Origin: Meghimatium bilineatum
Lineage: Eukaryota; Mollusca; Gastropoda; Stylommatophora; Philomycidae
NCBI GenBank assembly: GCA_034231615.1
Contig: CM067318.1
Location: forward strand, 37,667,382-37,731,381
Reading direction: 5' to 3'
Length of the DNA: 64,000 nt
Shown here: positions 32,061-42,822 of the stretch, one piece after another
How the letters are laid out: every line of letters begins with the position of its first letter
How positions within the stretch are numbered: the stretch's first letter is position 1
Notes under the pieces: model-generated
Databases searched by the model: none
What the model saw: the letters and a program-made list of their open reading frames with translations, nothing else
What the model was told of the DNA's origin: nothing
Made by a program: the position numbers and the translations under genes

Positions 32061-32859
32061 TAGTTCAGCCAAATAGCCAAAGTCGTTGACCGAGGAGGGG
32101 GTGGGGGTAGTGGTTCTGCTGTACACAAGCTGACACGTGGAGCCATACGTGTGCTAGACAGGCGTGGGGGAACCAAATAGGAATTTTCACACTCCTATCC
32201 TGCCCCCCAGCTGTGCACAGGAAGGTGACTATCTAAACGATATGTTTAGACAACTCGTATAACATGACACTACAATTTCGACAGTTTGTTTAAAGAGTTC
32301 ATTACGGGGAGCAATGGTTTTAGCTTGTTAATATTATGCATAGTTTCATTCAATTTTCTTGTCCTCGCTGAAATCAGATTAAAAAGTCGATATGTCTGCA
32401 TCGATCTGCGCGCTACGTACTGAGAGTCTCCTCTCGTCCCCTAGTTAATCGGGGGGGGGGGGGCTCTCTGTGTGTAGTGGGCAGATCGCCGATCCGCCAG
32501 TAGTCTTAGCTCCTGTGAAATACGTTTCTCAATATTTCGTTTCGTTAAATAATGTACGTATTTGTTTCGTTAAAACTGTGACCACTGCTTCCCGTAATGT
32601 ACCGTTTAAAGTTTTCATCAACCTTTTTCAATGTGCTCACTTATCCACTGTTATCTCCAGTATGATATGTGCCTGTTTTCACTTGCTCTGCCAATATTTT
32701 ACTACTTGCTTCTTAGGTAACTGTGCTGACACTGTCCCCTTAGTTCACCGCGAGGGTTGACAAATGGTGGGTCTCATCGTCTTTCGTTCCCAATTGCATA
32801 TCACTCTGGTTTCTAATCAGGTTTTCTTTATAATGACTATATTTGGAGTGTTTTTGGTA
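32061..32859. other. No feature recognised
   Basis: G-rich patches (32092-32108, 32451-32463). CACAGGAAGGTGACTAT occurs here (32216) and at 31357, so a small repeat is shared. No coding motif. Confidence 0.4.
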
Positions 32860-33120
32860 TGAAATAAAGTTGTGCACAAACTCGACTTTGCAGATCTTTA
32901 AAAATTGGGGTTTTCTTGTGGTATGAAATAACGCCTTGCACAACTGATAGTTGGGGTTTTCTTGTGGTATGAAATAACGCCTTGCACAACTGATAGTTGG
33001 GGTTTTCTTGTGGTATGAAATAAAGCCTTGCACAAGCTCAACATTGCAGGCCTTTGATAGTTGTTGCTCCGAAATAGCTGCGCCGTTTTGCGAAGTTTTC
33101 TTTGTATGAAATAAACATCG
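32860..33120. repeat. 46-bp minisatellite with degenerate edges
   Basis: Units start at 32906, 32952 and 32998 with TTGGGGTTTTCTTGTGGTAT. Partial copies lie before (TTTTTGGTATGAAATAAAGT, 32850) and after (TTTTCTTTGTATGAAATAAA, 33097). Confidence 0.85.
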
Positions 33121-33417
33121 TTGAAGCCATACAGTATAGACTGCGTAGTTACAATTCCGGTATTCCGGTTTTGTCATCCCCAAAAGATGGGAATAAGAGC
33201 TTCATAGCTTCGTAATTCTCGGGGATTCAAACACAAACAGACAATGTTCATCATAGGTTTACACATACTCCTCTATACAATTTTTAATGTGCTGCTTTTA
33301 CAAATAATTCTTCTAATGCTGACAACACACATGACATCTTAGTGAAGAGCTAGATAAAAATAGATGCTCCTGTCGTTTGAAAAAATAAACAAACCAGAAG
33401 GATTAATAACATTGCCA

Positions 33418-33895
33418 TGGCACATTCCGTACGCAGTCTTGGCTGTTCTACCGAATCTTTGTTAAATGGGGTTCTTGCATGTCTGTGTGCTGATTTTATA
33501 TTTGATAATACAGTCTATTTCTGAACAGACTAATCTGATGCCAGTTTCAGCGTGAAAACGAAATTATATAATATGCATAGATGTGTAACCGAAGTAACTT
33601 ATATATATATATTTTAAAAAAAATAATGTTAGTATAAGATACATAAATAATGAATAACGCAGACAGTGTGAAAATAAACCGTTCGATATAATAACGTGCC
33701 CTTCCTCAGAAACATAATAATATTATTAAGGAATACAGTAACTAAAATATAAAAATATTGGAAACAGATATAAATTATAAAATTAACAATCGGCACAGAA
33801 CAGATGGGAAATGGTACCCATGGGGATTATTAGAAGGATTCTTAACAGAAAATTATGTACAAAGAAAGGCACACACATCTTGAACATCCCTTCAT

Positions 33896-33957
<62 letters not shown>

Positions 33958-34026
33958 TGTGTTAGGAAAAGACCCCATTTAACAAAGATTCGGTATAACA
34001 GCCAAGACTGCGTACGGAATTTGCCA
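33418..34026. mobile_element. Possible element bounded by ~60-bp inverted repeats
   Basis: TGGCACATTCCGTACGCAGT CTTGGCTGTT and the following ~30 bp (33418-33477) recur as their near-perfect complement at 33967-34026 (GAATTTGCCA end). The interior of about 490 bp is AT-rich with a CT/GT microsatellite and no coding motif. This could be a non-autonomous DNA element or two oppositely inserted fragments of one repeat. No target duplication is evident. Confidence 0.55.
33901..33961. repeat. (CT)n(GT)n compound microsatellite
   Basis: About 20 CT dinucleotides followed by about 10 GT dinucleotides, uninterrupted. Confidence 0.95.
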
Positions 34027-34139
34027 CAGCCCCCTCCCCCAATTTGTATAACAATGTAGAACAATGTTCTCCCACTCCCAACCAAGACCGTAGATACGCC
34101 TTCGTTATAGGTATAAAGTTTCCTAAATAAAATCCATTT

Positions 34140-34445
34140 CTTTGTTGTGTAAGATATTTCGTAACCTTTGTGGTGCGCAGCTTGATGTCTAAGGTTCGTT
34201 GCAGGTGCTGCACCACTCTTGATTCTGCGATGCCAATCGGATTTGTCTTGTGCAAGATTCTTCTATGAATTTGTGTCTATTTTTAAGTGAGTCAGTGATG
34301 TTTTAAGAGTGTCTTTAAAACTCTTATTCTGTCCTCCCGCCTTGTGGGAGTGGGAGCCAGTCTGGAGTTCCTGCAACAACATTTTTGGTAGACGGTGATC
34401 TTTCATACGAACCATGTGTCCTGCCCAGCGTGTCTGCGCTTTCAT
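34140..34445 (-). mobile_element. LINE 3' end (family 4)
   Basis: The - strand reads QTRWAGHMVRMKDHRLPKML, then GGQNKSFKDTLKTSLTHLKI. This is the very common 'RW.GH.VRM.D.RLPK..' and 'GGQ.K.(Y/F)KD.LK.SL' segment of LINE ORF2 C-termini. After a frameshift a KTNPIG.. / QHLQRTLDIKLRT tail follows. The upstream RT core is missing. Confidence 0.8.
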
Positions 34446-35154
34446 CAACATAATATGTATGTTGACCATATATATATATATATATATATATACGAGGTTT
34501 TCCTCGGATACTGAGACACGGATAAATAGTAATACAGTTAGACATACACACATGCGCTTACAAGATACATAAATCCAACACACTTGCACTAGTTTATAAA
34601 TAGACATTTCACATATAGCACACGTACAGTTCTATACATGCTTCTTCGTTCTGTCATCCCATCTTGACCTGTGAGTTGCTTACTCTTCCTGAAAGGTATG
34701 TGATGTGAAAGCGTACAGTGTACTTTTTTTTTTGAGTCTCGAATGACGGAGTTAGAGAGGCATCAAACCTAATTCTAAACTTCCTGAAAACAAGTCTCGT
34801 GGGGTAACGTATATATCTCTATACATCTCACTTCAATTTCTTCCTGCTTGAAGACGCGTGCAGGTTCTTGACGTCAAGTTATGTGCGTGAGTGCTGCCTC
34901 GCTATTTATAAACACAAGACAGCGCCATCACGGTCAGTGCTACCACTTACCGTTTTGTTTCACCGAGATATAGGTTTAAAAAATAATAAAACTAACAGGT
35001 GTGTGTTTGTGTGTGTATCTTATTTTGTGTATGTCAATCTGGGTTTTATTCCCATCAAGCTTTCGTGATCAACATAATATATGATTTTATAATATATTTT
35101 GGATATTTATCGGCGCAACTACTTTAAGATTGAAAACAACGTAAATTATCTCAT
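34446..35154. other. No gene recognised; (TA)n at 34469-34491
   Basis: Contains a short TA microsatellite, a T-run near 34724 and a GTGTGT stretch near 35000. No coding motif. Confidence 0.45.
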
Positions 35155-35475
35155 CATCATTAGGTGCCGTCTCCGCAACGAAGGTTGGCTGCAACAGACC
35201 TCCAGCATCCCCTTTTTCTTGTTTTGGTGGTGCACTCTGCTAGACTGTAACATGTCCATCTTGTGATGTTACTTTCTCACTTGTATCTCTGCCTACCTCT
35301 TGCTCTCTTCCCTTTGACCTTACCCTCAAGTAAGTTCTTCAATAAGGCGTCGTGACGCCTTATATGAGTGCAGCAATACAATGTTAGTTATTGAGGCAAT
35401 AGCTGCTAAAGTTACACGACTCTTAACTGGAGATTTCTTGAGCAATTAATTTTACAAATATTGAAGATTCAAGCA
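35155..35475 (-). mobile_element. LINE 3' end (RTE-like family 1)
   Basis: ATCATTAGGTGCCGTCTCCG then CAACGAAGGTTGGCTGCAAC is the complement of the terminus of the family 1 copy at 21000-21040. GTGCACTCTGCTAGACTGTA then antisense of the Arg-rich block follow. It is less diverged from the 20640 copy than from the one at 4075. Confidence 0.8.
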
Positions 35476-35514
35476 TTTTGTGCATGACAGGCTGACAGTA
35501 TGCCATTAGTTAGT

Positions 35515-35960
35515 AACCTGTCATCATCATCAGCATCACGAGTGGTCACCGCAACGAAGGCTGCATGCAACATACCTCCAATATCATATCCCTCCCCCTC
35601 TCTCTCCCTCTCACTGTCTCGCCTAATGGTGCACCCTGCCAGATGGTACCCTGTCCATCTCGTGATGTTTCTCTACTATGTGTATCTCTGCTTACCTCTT
35701 GCTCGCCTCCCCCCAACTGTATCTTCAGGTAAGGTCTTCAACAAAGTGTCATCTCTTTTAATATGTCCAAAATATGTGTTTGATTTTTATTTCCTTTAAG
35801 TTTTTTTTTCATGATTGTGTTGTCAGAACCTCTTTGCTTTCTTCTCCATGAAGTTCTCCTTTTTCTTCTATACATTCACAGCATCAAGGCATCACTTTTA
35901 TCTTCTAGTGATTTGTTTATTCTCCATGTTTCTGAGCCATACATTAATGTAAAATAGATG
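35515..35960 (-). mobile_element. LINE 3' end (RTE-like family 1), second tandem copy
   Basis: CATCATCATCAGCATCACGA tail, then GTCACCGCAACGAAGGCTGC, GTGCACCCTGCCAGATGGTA and antisense of the FGHI and FEMW blocks up to about 35960 (CTCCATGTTTCTGAGCCATA). It lies head-to-tail with the preceding copy in the same orientation. Confidence 0.75.
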
Positions 35961-36179
35961 TAGCATTTTATAGCTCTCATTTTTAGTGTGTGACTTGTTT
36001 AGATGTTAATATTTTTCTCTTGTCATTAAAAATACTTTAAACAATTCCTCTTCTCCTTTGAAATGTTGTTTCACATCTTGTGTGTTTCATATCTTGTGTT
36101 TCACATCTTATGGTTATTTACGGGGATCTCTCGTTTCTTCTTCTTCTGCGTTGGTTCTCAAACTCCTGAAAATTAATAT

Positions 36180-36468
36180 GATGTTGCCCGTGTGTTGCCG
36201 GGGCCCGAAAGGGGAGCAAAGAATAGCAACACTGATTACCTTCCTCGCATGTCGTAAAAGGCAACTAAGAAGGTTATGGGATGGAGTTGGCTGTCCCATC
36301 CTATATAGGGTCAGTGACCCAGAGCCATGCTGAGGCCGGATGTGTCAGGGCGATAGGCGCAGATATCGCAGCAATGCTGTAAACCATGACACAACGCATT
36401 CCGTTCTCCGGACTACATCCTGCTAATCTGCAAGAGTTTGAAAACGAACGCAGAAGAAGAAGAAGAAT
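36180..36468 (+). mobile_element. SINE family A, reference-quality copy
   Basis: Complete from TGTTGCCGGGGCCCGAAAGG through AATAGCAACACTGATTACC, GGTTATGGGATGGAGTTGGC, GGTCAGTGACCCAGAGCC, GCGCAGATATCGCAGCAATG and GGACTACATCCTGCTAATCT to AACGCAGAAGAAGAAGAAG. No tRNA-type A/B boxes are obvious at its 5' end. Its 3' half is shared with family B, which suggests a common partner LINE. Confidence 0.9.
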
Positions 36469-36710
36469 AGGATGTAGACCGGAGAATGGAAGATGTCGTG
36501 TCATGGTTTACAGCTTAGCTGTAATATATGTGCCCTTCGGCCTGACACTTCCAACCGCATCATAGATTGTAGATCACTTTGGTCCTACGTGGGATCGGAC
36601 AGCCAACTCTGCCCAGTAGCCTCCCTAGTCACTTCATGCGACATGCATGGAAGGTAAACAGTGTTGCTATTCTTTACTCCCCTTTCGTACTGCATCAACA
36701 CACGTGCGAG
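36469..36710 (-). mobile_element. SINE family A, tail-to-tail with the preceding copy
   Basis: Starts AGGATGTAGACCGGAGAATG directly after the preceding (GAA)n tail and runs in reverse to CCCCTTTCGTACTGCATCAA then CACACGTGCG. Its own GAA tail is missing, so it may have been the target of the + copy or been fused by deletion. The pair forms a large imperfect inverted repeat. Confidence 0.85.
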
Positions 36711-36747
36711 ATGATCACTAATGTTTATTTATAATCCAAATATTGAA

Positions 36748-37140
36748 ATTTAGAAGCCCATATAGCCAGTGTGGTAGGCAACATGTTAGAAGCCCATATA
36801 GCCAGTGTGGTAGGCAACATGTTAGAAGCCCATATAGCCAGTGTGGTAGGCAACATAATAGAAGCCCATATAGCCAGTGTGGTAGGCAACATGTTAGAAG
36901 CCCATATAGCCAGTGTGGTAGGCAACATGTTAGAAGCCCATATAGCCAGTGTGGTGGGCAACATGTTAGAAGCACGTATAGCCAGTGTGATGGCAGCATA
37001 TTAGAAGCACCTATAGCCTGTGTGGTTAAAACACTTTAGAAGCACCTATAGCCAGTATGGTGTGGAACATTTTTGAAACACCTATAGCCAGTGTGATGGG
37101 TAATATTTTAGAAACACCTATAGCCAGTGTGATGGGCAAA
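36748..37140. repeat. 36-bp minisatellite, ~11 copies
   Basis: Units of 36 bp containing CCCATATAGCCAGTGTGGTA and GGCAACATGTTAGAAG. The first seven are nearly identical; later ones drift to CACCTATAGCCAGTGTGATG. The gradient of decay to the right suggests expansion at the left edge. Open frames in several phases are by-products. Confidence 0.95.
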
Positions 37141-37419
37141 TTTTTTGAGTCGGCGGATCGTATTGAGCTTTGTTTCTTGCGGAATGGGTGCATAAACCTT
37201 TTTCTTAAATCATTTAGATTTCATTTTATTTGCGTTCTATGCTTTTCGGGCCAACGTATACGGTACGTCTTGATCTCCGAGAATTATTTCTGTAATTTTG
37301 GGACTAGAGTATATACCCAAATGATACTTTTAAATCATGTTGGCGGGCCAGAAAAAAAATGTTTTAGTGGTTGTATTTTGCCCACGACTGACTTAAATGT
37401 ATTATTTGCTTGCTTATTA

Positions 37420-37545
37420 TACCGAAGTATGATAGTGACAGAAGTAGGAAGACTGGCCCTAGATCGACAGAAGTTTCGAAAGACTGTGATGACTGCTACA
37501 TCCTGTTCAAGATATGTTTCCTGGTGATGGTAATGATGCGGAAGT
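37420..37545 (+). mobile_element. LINE 3' terminal fragment
   Basis: The + frame reads MIVTEVGRLALDRQKFRKTV then MTATSCSRYVSW, stop. It is the 'EA.RLA.DR..FR..V.AAT....' terminus of a LINE ORF2, followed by TGATGGTAATGATG. Confidence 0.65.
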
Positions 37546-38951
37546 GGACAGGTTTTTTGGTTTTGAAGTTTCAATAGATATCCTGTCATTGTATCTGCAG
37601 TAGTAAATAGTCTCGCAACGATCTTTTAAAACGGTAATACTAGGAATTTTCAGTCCGCCCTGTTTATTTTGGTTTGGAATACATCCTTTAATCTAGCAGA
37701 AAACAGTCAGTTGTTAACCCTCTAACATAATATTATTGTATACTATAACGTCATTACAGTCTTGCTAACAGCTAGCATATCTTATTTTATTCAAGATGTA
37801 TGTTATTCAATTATCCAGATCTGTGTATTCTATCTCCTGTGAACGTGTGCAATATTGAGAGCGTGTCATGAAACAAACTTATATCAGAGCAGCGTACATA
37901 GTTCTTGGTATCTGCCAAAATTCCTTACCAAATAGCTAACACGATTTTTAACAAATGGACTATTTGCAAAACAATAGGAAGTGATAACATTATTTTCTAG
38001 TATAAACCATAATTCATCAGTTGAACGTGATTGAGTGACTGTAACGTAACAGTCACCTGGATAGTTGATACTGTTAATGAGATTAGCTACAGAGTCAAAG
38101 ATCGATTGTAGATATCGTGTAACGGAATTACAAGTCGAGAGGGAAATATATTTTTCATTAAAGTTGACCAAAATAATCTTGAGAAGTACAATTGTAGGAA
38201 ATATATTTTTATGGACAAAGAGACATAATCCAATAATGACAGGAGAAGTTGACAGACAGAGTTATGGGCTCAGAAGTTCAAGAATGTTATATTACATATT
38301 GATATGTAATATATGATATTTGCGACATGTTTATTGCAAAACCATTTGTATGTTTTGTAAATTCACTGTCGACTAAAGTTAGGTGGAAATTGAGCTAGAG
38401 TTGGAAAGTAGGGAAAAAATCATGAGATATTTAGGATTAAAGTAAATATGAGTGAGATAGAATGTGGTTAAGTTAGACGGACTAAACTGCTCGAGTAAAC
38501 ATTTATATCTAGGTGTCCATGGATCAGTGCGCAATAAAATCACGGAGAAGAAATTGTTTACAATAGTGATTGGTTCAAATCTGGAAGTCCCGAAGGTAAA
38601 CCCCCTAAGTGTGACGAATGCTTCGACAATGTATATGTCTTATGTCTATATGTCCGTGATTACATCCGTTCAGTTCTAAATATGCGCATCGTGCAAAAGG
38701 CACAGCCTTCGCTTGAGTGTATACCACTCTCCCTACTTCAACTATATCAAAAAATTACCGCCCTCCCAACCTTAAATTTTACAGTAAAGGTTAGGGTTAG
38801 GGCATGAAAAAGTCCATGGACAACTAGATCAACAACCAATAGTAAAAGTGCCACAAATATGCATAATTTTATCAATTTTTAGATCAACAACTGTCAAACA
38901 TTTTCAAACCCTCCCCTAATTGATGACATCATTTATATAAAGCAATTGGTT
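37546..38951. other. No feature recognised
   Basis: AT-rich single-copy-looking sequence. Short open frames lack motifs. GGTTAGGGTTAGGG at about 38788 is only two to three telomere-like units. Confidence 0.45.
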
Positions 38952-39424
38952 GCCAAGAACTACCTGCTCACAGCCAACAGGATCATTTCATCATCATCAT
39001 CATGTGCCAAGAACTACCTGCTCACAGCCAACAGGATCATTTCATCATTATCATGTGCCAAGAACTACCTGCTCACAGCCAACAGGATCATTTCATCATC
39101 ATCATGTGCCAAGAACTACCTGCTCACAGCCAACAGGATCAATTCATCATCATCATGTGCCAAGAACTACCTGCTCACAGCCAACAGGATCATTTCATCA
39201 TCATCATGTGCCAAGAACTACCCGCTCACAGCCAACAGGATAATTTCATCATCATCATGTGTTAAGCAAAAACTACCTGCTCACAGCCAACAGATTCATT
39301 TCATCATCATCATGTGTTAAGCAAAAACTACCTGCTCACAGCCAACAGATTCATTTCATCATCATCATGTGTTAAGCAAAAACTACCTGCTCACAGCTGA
39401 AATGATCATTTCATCATCATCATC
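38952..39424. repeat. 51-bp minisatellite with internal ATC microsatellite
   Basis: Nine units of about 51 bp beginning GCCAAGAACTACCTGCTCAC or, in the last ones, GTTAAGCAAAAACTACCTGC, each ending in ATTTC(ATC)n. The later copies carry an insertion (GTTAAGCAAAA) that makes their period 54 bp. The array ends about 390 bp upstream of the first coding exon of the gene at 39813. Confidence 0.95.
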
Positions 39425-39812
39425 CTATTATTGTATGCTGATCAAGCACTTATAGATTCTCCAGAGTATGTCAATCTCCATTTAGAAAACTAAACTAAAT
39501 TGTTAACCTGCAAGGCAGAATAAGTATTTGTAACCTGAGAGCAACGGCAACAGGAACTATCAGCATGCATACCCTTCACATTTGTTAGGGGCAATAGAGT
39601 AGGTCTACCTAGATTTTTGTTGAATGTCTAGTGATGTTGATTACTAACTAATAATGGCAGAAAACTAAACTGAATCGGTTCCTTTTGGAGCCCACACAAC
39701 TGCTTATTCATTGTAGCGCATATTCTTATTTAACAAACAGACATACATTGTGATAGAAATATATTGTTATTATGACTAAATGTAATGCTTTATCCACAAT
39801 TTCTAATTTCAG
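39425..39812. other. Region upstream of the first recognised exon
   Basis: No promoter motif is evident. It ends in a good acceptor, CACAATTTCTAATTTCAG at 39795-39812, so the exon at 39813 is probably preceded by an untranslated exon upstream. Confidence 0.5.
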
Positions 39813-39842
39813 TTTTTCGCACGTGACACAGTCTGACCAACT

Positions 39843-39904
39843 ATGAGCTCCTTAGAAGAACGCCGTGAGGCCCGTCGCCGTCGTCGTGGTGCTGACGAGA
39901 ATGA
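39843..39904 (+). CDS. Coding exon 1 of caldesmon-like gene (start codon)
   Basis: ATG at 39843 opens MSSLEERREARRRRRGADEN plus two bases (GA) of the next codon. The start is supported by an in-frame TGA nine bases upstream and by A at position -3. The exon probably begins at 39813 after TTTCAG. The donor is GA|GTGAGT at 39905, close to consensus; a donor one step later would include a stop. The splice phase is 2. The peptide is a basic amphipathic helix-like segment. The intron that follows is 9.4 kb and holds several transposons. Confidence 0.75.
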
Positions 39905-40425
39905 GTGAGTAGTGTATTCTAATGGCTGATATTGTATGGATAGCTCTCTGTCATCAAGTTATTAGTTCTTGTTTGATCATACGACCAGTCACCCGTACCC
40001 CACTTATATTTTTAGTCTTTGATTTTAGTTATTGCTTAATTAATACAATTTGTTTGCTTCTGCTATTGTGTGTGTGTGTGTGATTTTCTGTTAGTGTGAG
40101 TTTTATTTATCTATCACAGAGTCAAATCTCTTTTTACAATTTGCAAGTATGTGTTTTTCTATCTCACGTTCATGCCACAATTTACAGTTTGAAAATTTGA
40201 TTGTTTTGTTAATTTACTTTATTTTAATGTGTCTGAAGTCTAACACCACTATCCTAATAATTCCTTCGCACTGTGCTTCTGTGTCTTAACTCTAACACAT
40301 CTGGCCTAATAATTTATTTGTATGTTGCTCCTGTGTGTCTTAACTCTTATACATCTAGTCTAACAATTTCTTCATACGTGTGTCTTTACATAGACGATTT
40401 AAAAATAATAAACTTAATACTCTGA

Positions 40426-40550
40426 ATTTTTTCTTTCTTGTTTGCTCCATTGTAATCAGCATGGGTATTCGTGTGATTTCCGCCGGGGGGGTAGTTACGT
40501 TGTGCCACAATTATGTGCCTTGTAGACCCAGCACATCCAATTTTGGAATG
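40426..40550 (-). mobile_element. SINE family C, reverse
   Basis: TTTGCTCCATTGTAATCAGC, GTGATTTCCGCCGGGGGG, GTTGTGCCACAATTATGTGC and CCAGCACATCCAATTTTGG are complements of the 17398-17525 copy in order. Antisense to the host gene in intron 1. Confidence 0.6.
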
Positions 40551-40915
40551 AATACTCCTAATAATAATAAATAGTAGCAGTAGTAGTAGTAGTAGTAGCA
40601 ACAAGTAATGTAAATTTCTTTTTCCCCCGTGCCATTGAGACATTGAGGAATACATTCAAATAAACAAACAGTGTGATGGAATGTTTTAATTGACCAATGT
40701 TATAGCTAGGGACAAGGTTGACAAAATAACAACAATAACAGCAATAATATTAATAATAACAGTTCTAATGATAATAATAGTAATAATAACAACAATTGAT
40801 AATACAAATTATACCTATAACAATGGTAATAATAATAATAACAATAATATTAACATAAATAACGGTAATAATAATAATAATAATAATTATAATGATAAGA
40901 ATGACATATAATAAT
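40551..40915. repeat. AAT/AGT trinucleotide microsatellite tract
   Basis: A (AGT)n run at 40574-40597 and long imperfect (AAT)n/(AAC)n stretches from 40720 to 40915. Confidence 0.85.
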
Positions 40916-41479
40916 GAAGTTGATAGTGATTATTATAACAACAAGATGTCTTTATATCTTAGTTTAATACTTTTACGAATGTTAGTTCAGGATAATTTAA
41001 ATGATAAAAATGTCAGGTTGACTTCAGCGTTGTCATGAGTAGGTTTAAAGATAAACTACCACAGAGATGAGAGAAATTTAAAAAATAACATGGCATCTGC
41101 AATGTTGCCAGTGCTACAGTATTCATGTACTTCTGCCAGGGTAGTCGATACAACTCCAGTAAGGGGGGAGAGTTAAAAAAAAAAAAGATTTCTGGTCAGC
41201 AATTCTTTAATTTTCGTGAATTTTAGTGACCTTTTCTTGGAAAAACCATAAAGGATTTGGTCTTTGATCAGTTTTATGGCTTGATTAAGGGGGGGAGGGG
41301 AATTTATCTACAGGGTTGACTGATGCTAACATTTTCTGTGCAAAAAATCGATTGGGGCACAAATGACTAATCTCTGAAGTGTCATTATAACAGAAGTACA
41401 AATGAATAATTAACAATACAATGTTCAGTTGAGTTCACAGATAAGTAAACAATAGAAATTGCATTTATGTAACTTTACA
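40916..41479. other. Intronic, no feature recognised
   Basis: AT-rich with an A-run near 41176 and a G-rich patch near 41290. Confidence 0.45.
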
Positions 41480-41716
41480 GTAGTGAAGTAGGGTCATGGT
41501 AGCTCAGTAAACTGTAGTGAAGTAGGGTCATGGTAGCTCAGTAAACTGTAGTGAGTAGGGTCATGGTAGCTCAGTAAACTGTAGTGAAGTAGGGTCATGC
41601 TAGCTCAGTAAACTATAGTAAAGTAGGGTCATGGTAGCTCAGTAAACTGTAGTGAAGTAGGGTCATGGTAGCTCAGTAAACTATAGTAAAGTAGGGCCAT
41701 GGTAGCTCAGTAAACT
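41480..41716. repeat. 34-bp minisatellite, 7 copies
   Basis: Units of 34 bp containing TAGGGTCATGGTAGCTCAGT and AAACTGTAGTGAAG; one unit lacks two bases. GGTAGCTCAGT mimics a tRNA D-arm, but no T-arm or acceptor stem is present. Confidence 0.95.
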
Positions 41717-41754
41717 GGCTTCCTGTACAATGATCCAAGGTTTAATTCTCAGTT

Positions 41755-41920
41755 CTTCTTCTTCTTCAGCTTTCATTCTTAAACTCCTACTGGATCTCTC
41801 TTGTAGCAGGACCATGATCCATTCTAGATTTCCTGCAGGATGTAGTCCAGAGAATGAAAATGTGTGTTGCCGTTTTATTTGCGCCAATGGCCTGACACAT
41901 CCGTCTTCGTCGAGAATTCT
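41755..41920 (-). mobile_element. SINE family B, full length
   Basis: Starts with the CTTCTTCTTCTTCAGC tail complement, then CTTAAACTCCTACTGGATCT, GTAGCAGGACCATGATCC, GGATGTAGTCCAGAGAATG and GCCTGACACATCCGTCTTCG. It abuts the 34-bp minisatellite in intron 1. Confidence 0.85.
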
Positions 41921-42308
41921 CAGTTCAACTGGGAATACTTGTAATGACCAATGGTTCCTAGGTCCATCCAACCAAAGAAAGTGGGTACTAGATCATCTGG
42001 AAAAGTTAAGGAGACGGGTTTGGTGCTGACCACTTCATCTCCAGATATGTCTTTGGTCAATGACAAGTATGGGCCTAACACAGTATTCCCCAAAATGCCT
42101 CGATGGCGTGAAAAAGAACTGTCTTCTTTACTCGAATGTAGTGAAGTACACAGCCATAGATATTACATTCCTTAGCAGAAAAAAGAGGAGTGGACTGTTC
42201 CACAGAATTTTTCATTTAGGTTTGGAAGACCATTTTTGTTGGCTAGAAAGGTTTTTTTTTTAGTTTCCTAAAAAAAATACTCTTAATTTTTTAAGACCTA
42301 TTTTTGGT
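41921..42308. other. Intronic, no feature recognised
   Basis: No coding motif; ends in T-rich sequence before the TTAA of the piggyBac element. Confidence 0.45.
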
Positions 42309-42446
42309 TTAACCTTTAGCAAGCCGGATTAAAAAATACAAAACCTCTTCCTGCCACCGGATTCTTTTTTGAGAATTTTCATCTTTTCTGGTTGGTGTTA
42401 CGGAAATGCAATAACTTTTTTGTTATTCGTGATAAAAAAAAAAATT

Positions 42447-42725
42447 TTCCGTGCAAATGCAGAATTGAATACCGCAAATGTATGTATATTTTTAAAATTT
42501 TTATGTAACATACCCGGGGTTTGCGCAGGAAGTGAACACCTTTTTTGCGCAAAAAACCAACAGAAATAACAAGACATGGGTGTTCGGAAAACTCAATAAC
42601 ATTTTTGTTATTAGAGCTTTTAAAATAATATCAACACATGTAAATGCAGAATTGAATACTACAAATGGGTGTGTAATTGGTTTTTTTTTATGTATCCTAC
42701 CCGAGGTTTGCGCAAGAGGTGAAGA
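42447..42725. repeat. ~190-bp subterminal tandem duplication in the piggyBac element
   Basis: CAAATGCAGAATTGAATACC with the following CGGGGTTTGCGCAGGA (about 42454-42535) recurs as TAAATGCAGAATTGAATACT with CGAGGTTTGCGCAAGA (about 42640-42720). Both are preceded by related AATAAC.TTTTTGTTATT palindromes (42409 and 42594). It lies between the left terminus and the transposase C-terminus. Confidence 0.75.
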
Positions 42726-42822
42726 CAATTTTTATTTTAAAATTACATAAAAACAAACAACACAAATGACTTACCCACTGGCCATGCAGCTTTGGAGTAA
42801 ACCTACAGGCTGTGCTGCTCTC

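Noticed and set aside
36718-37039. Repetitive frames of 77-98 codons on both strands
   Set aside because: Products of the 36-bp minisatellite.
38783-38806. Telomere-like GGTTAGGGTTAGGG
   Set aside because: Only two to three units; such short matches are expected by chance in a large genome.
41480-41716. tRNA-like GGTAGCTCAGT motif repeated seven times
   Set aside because: Only the D-arm-like word is present; no anticodon arm, T-arm or acceptor stem can be formed within a unit.
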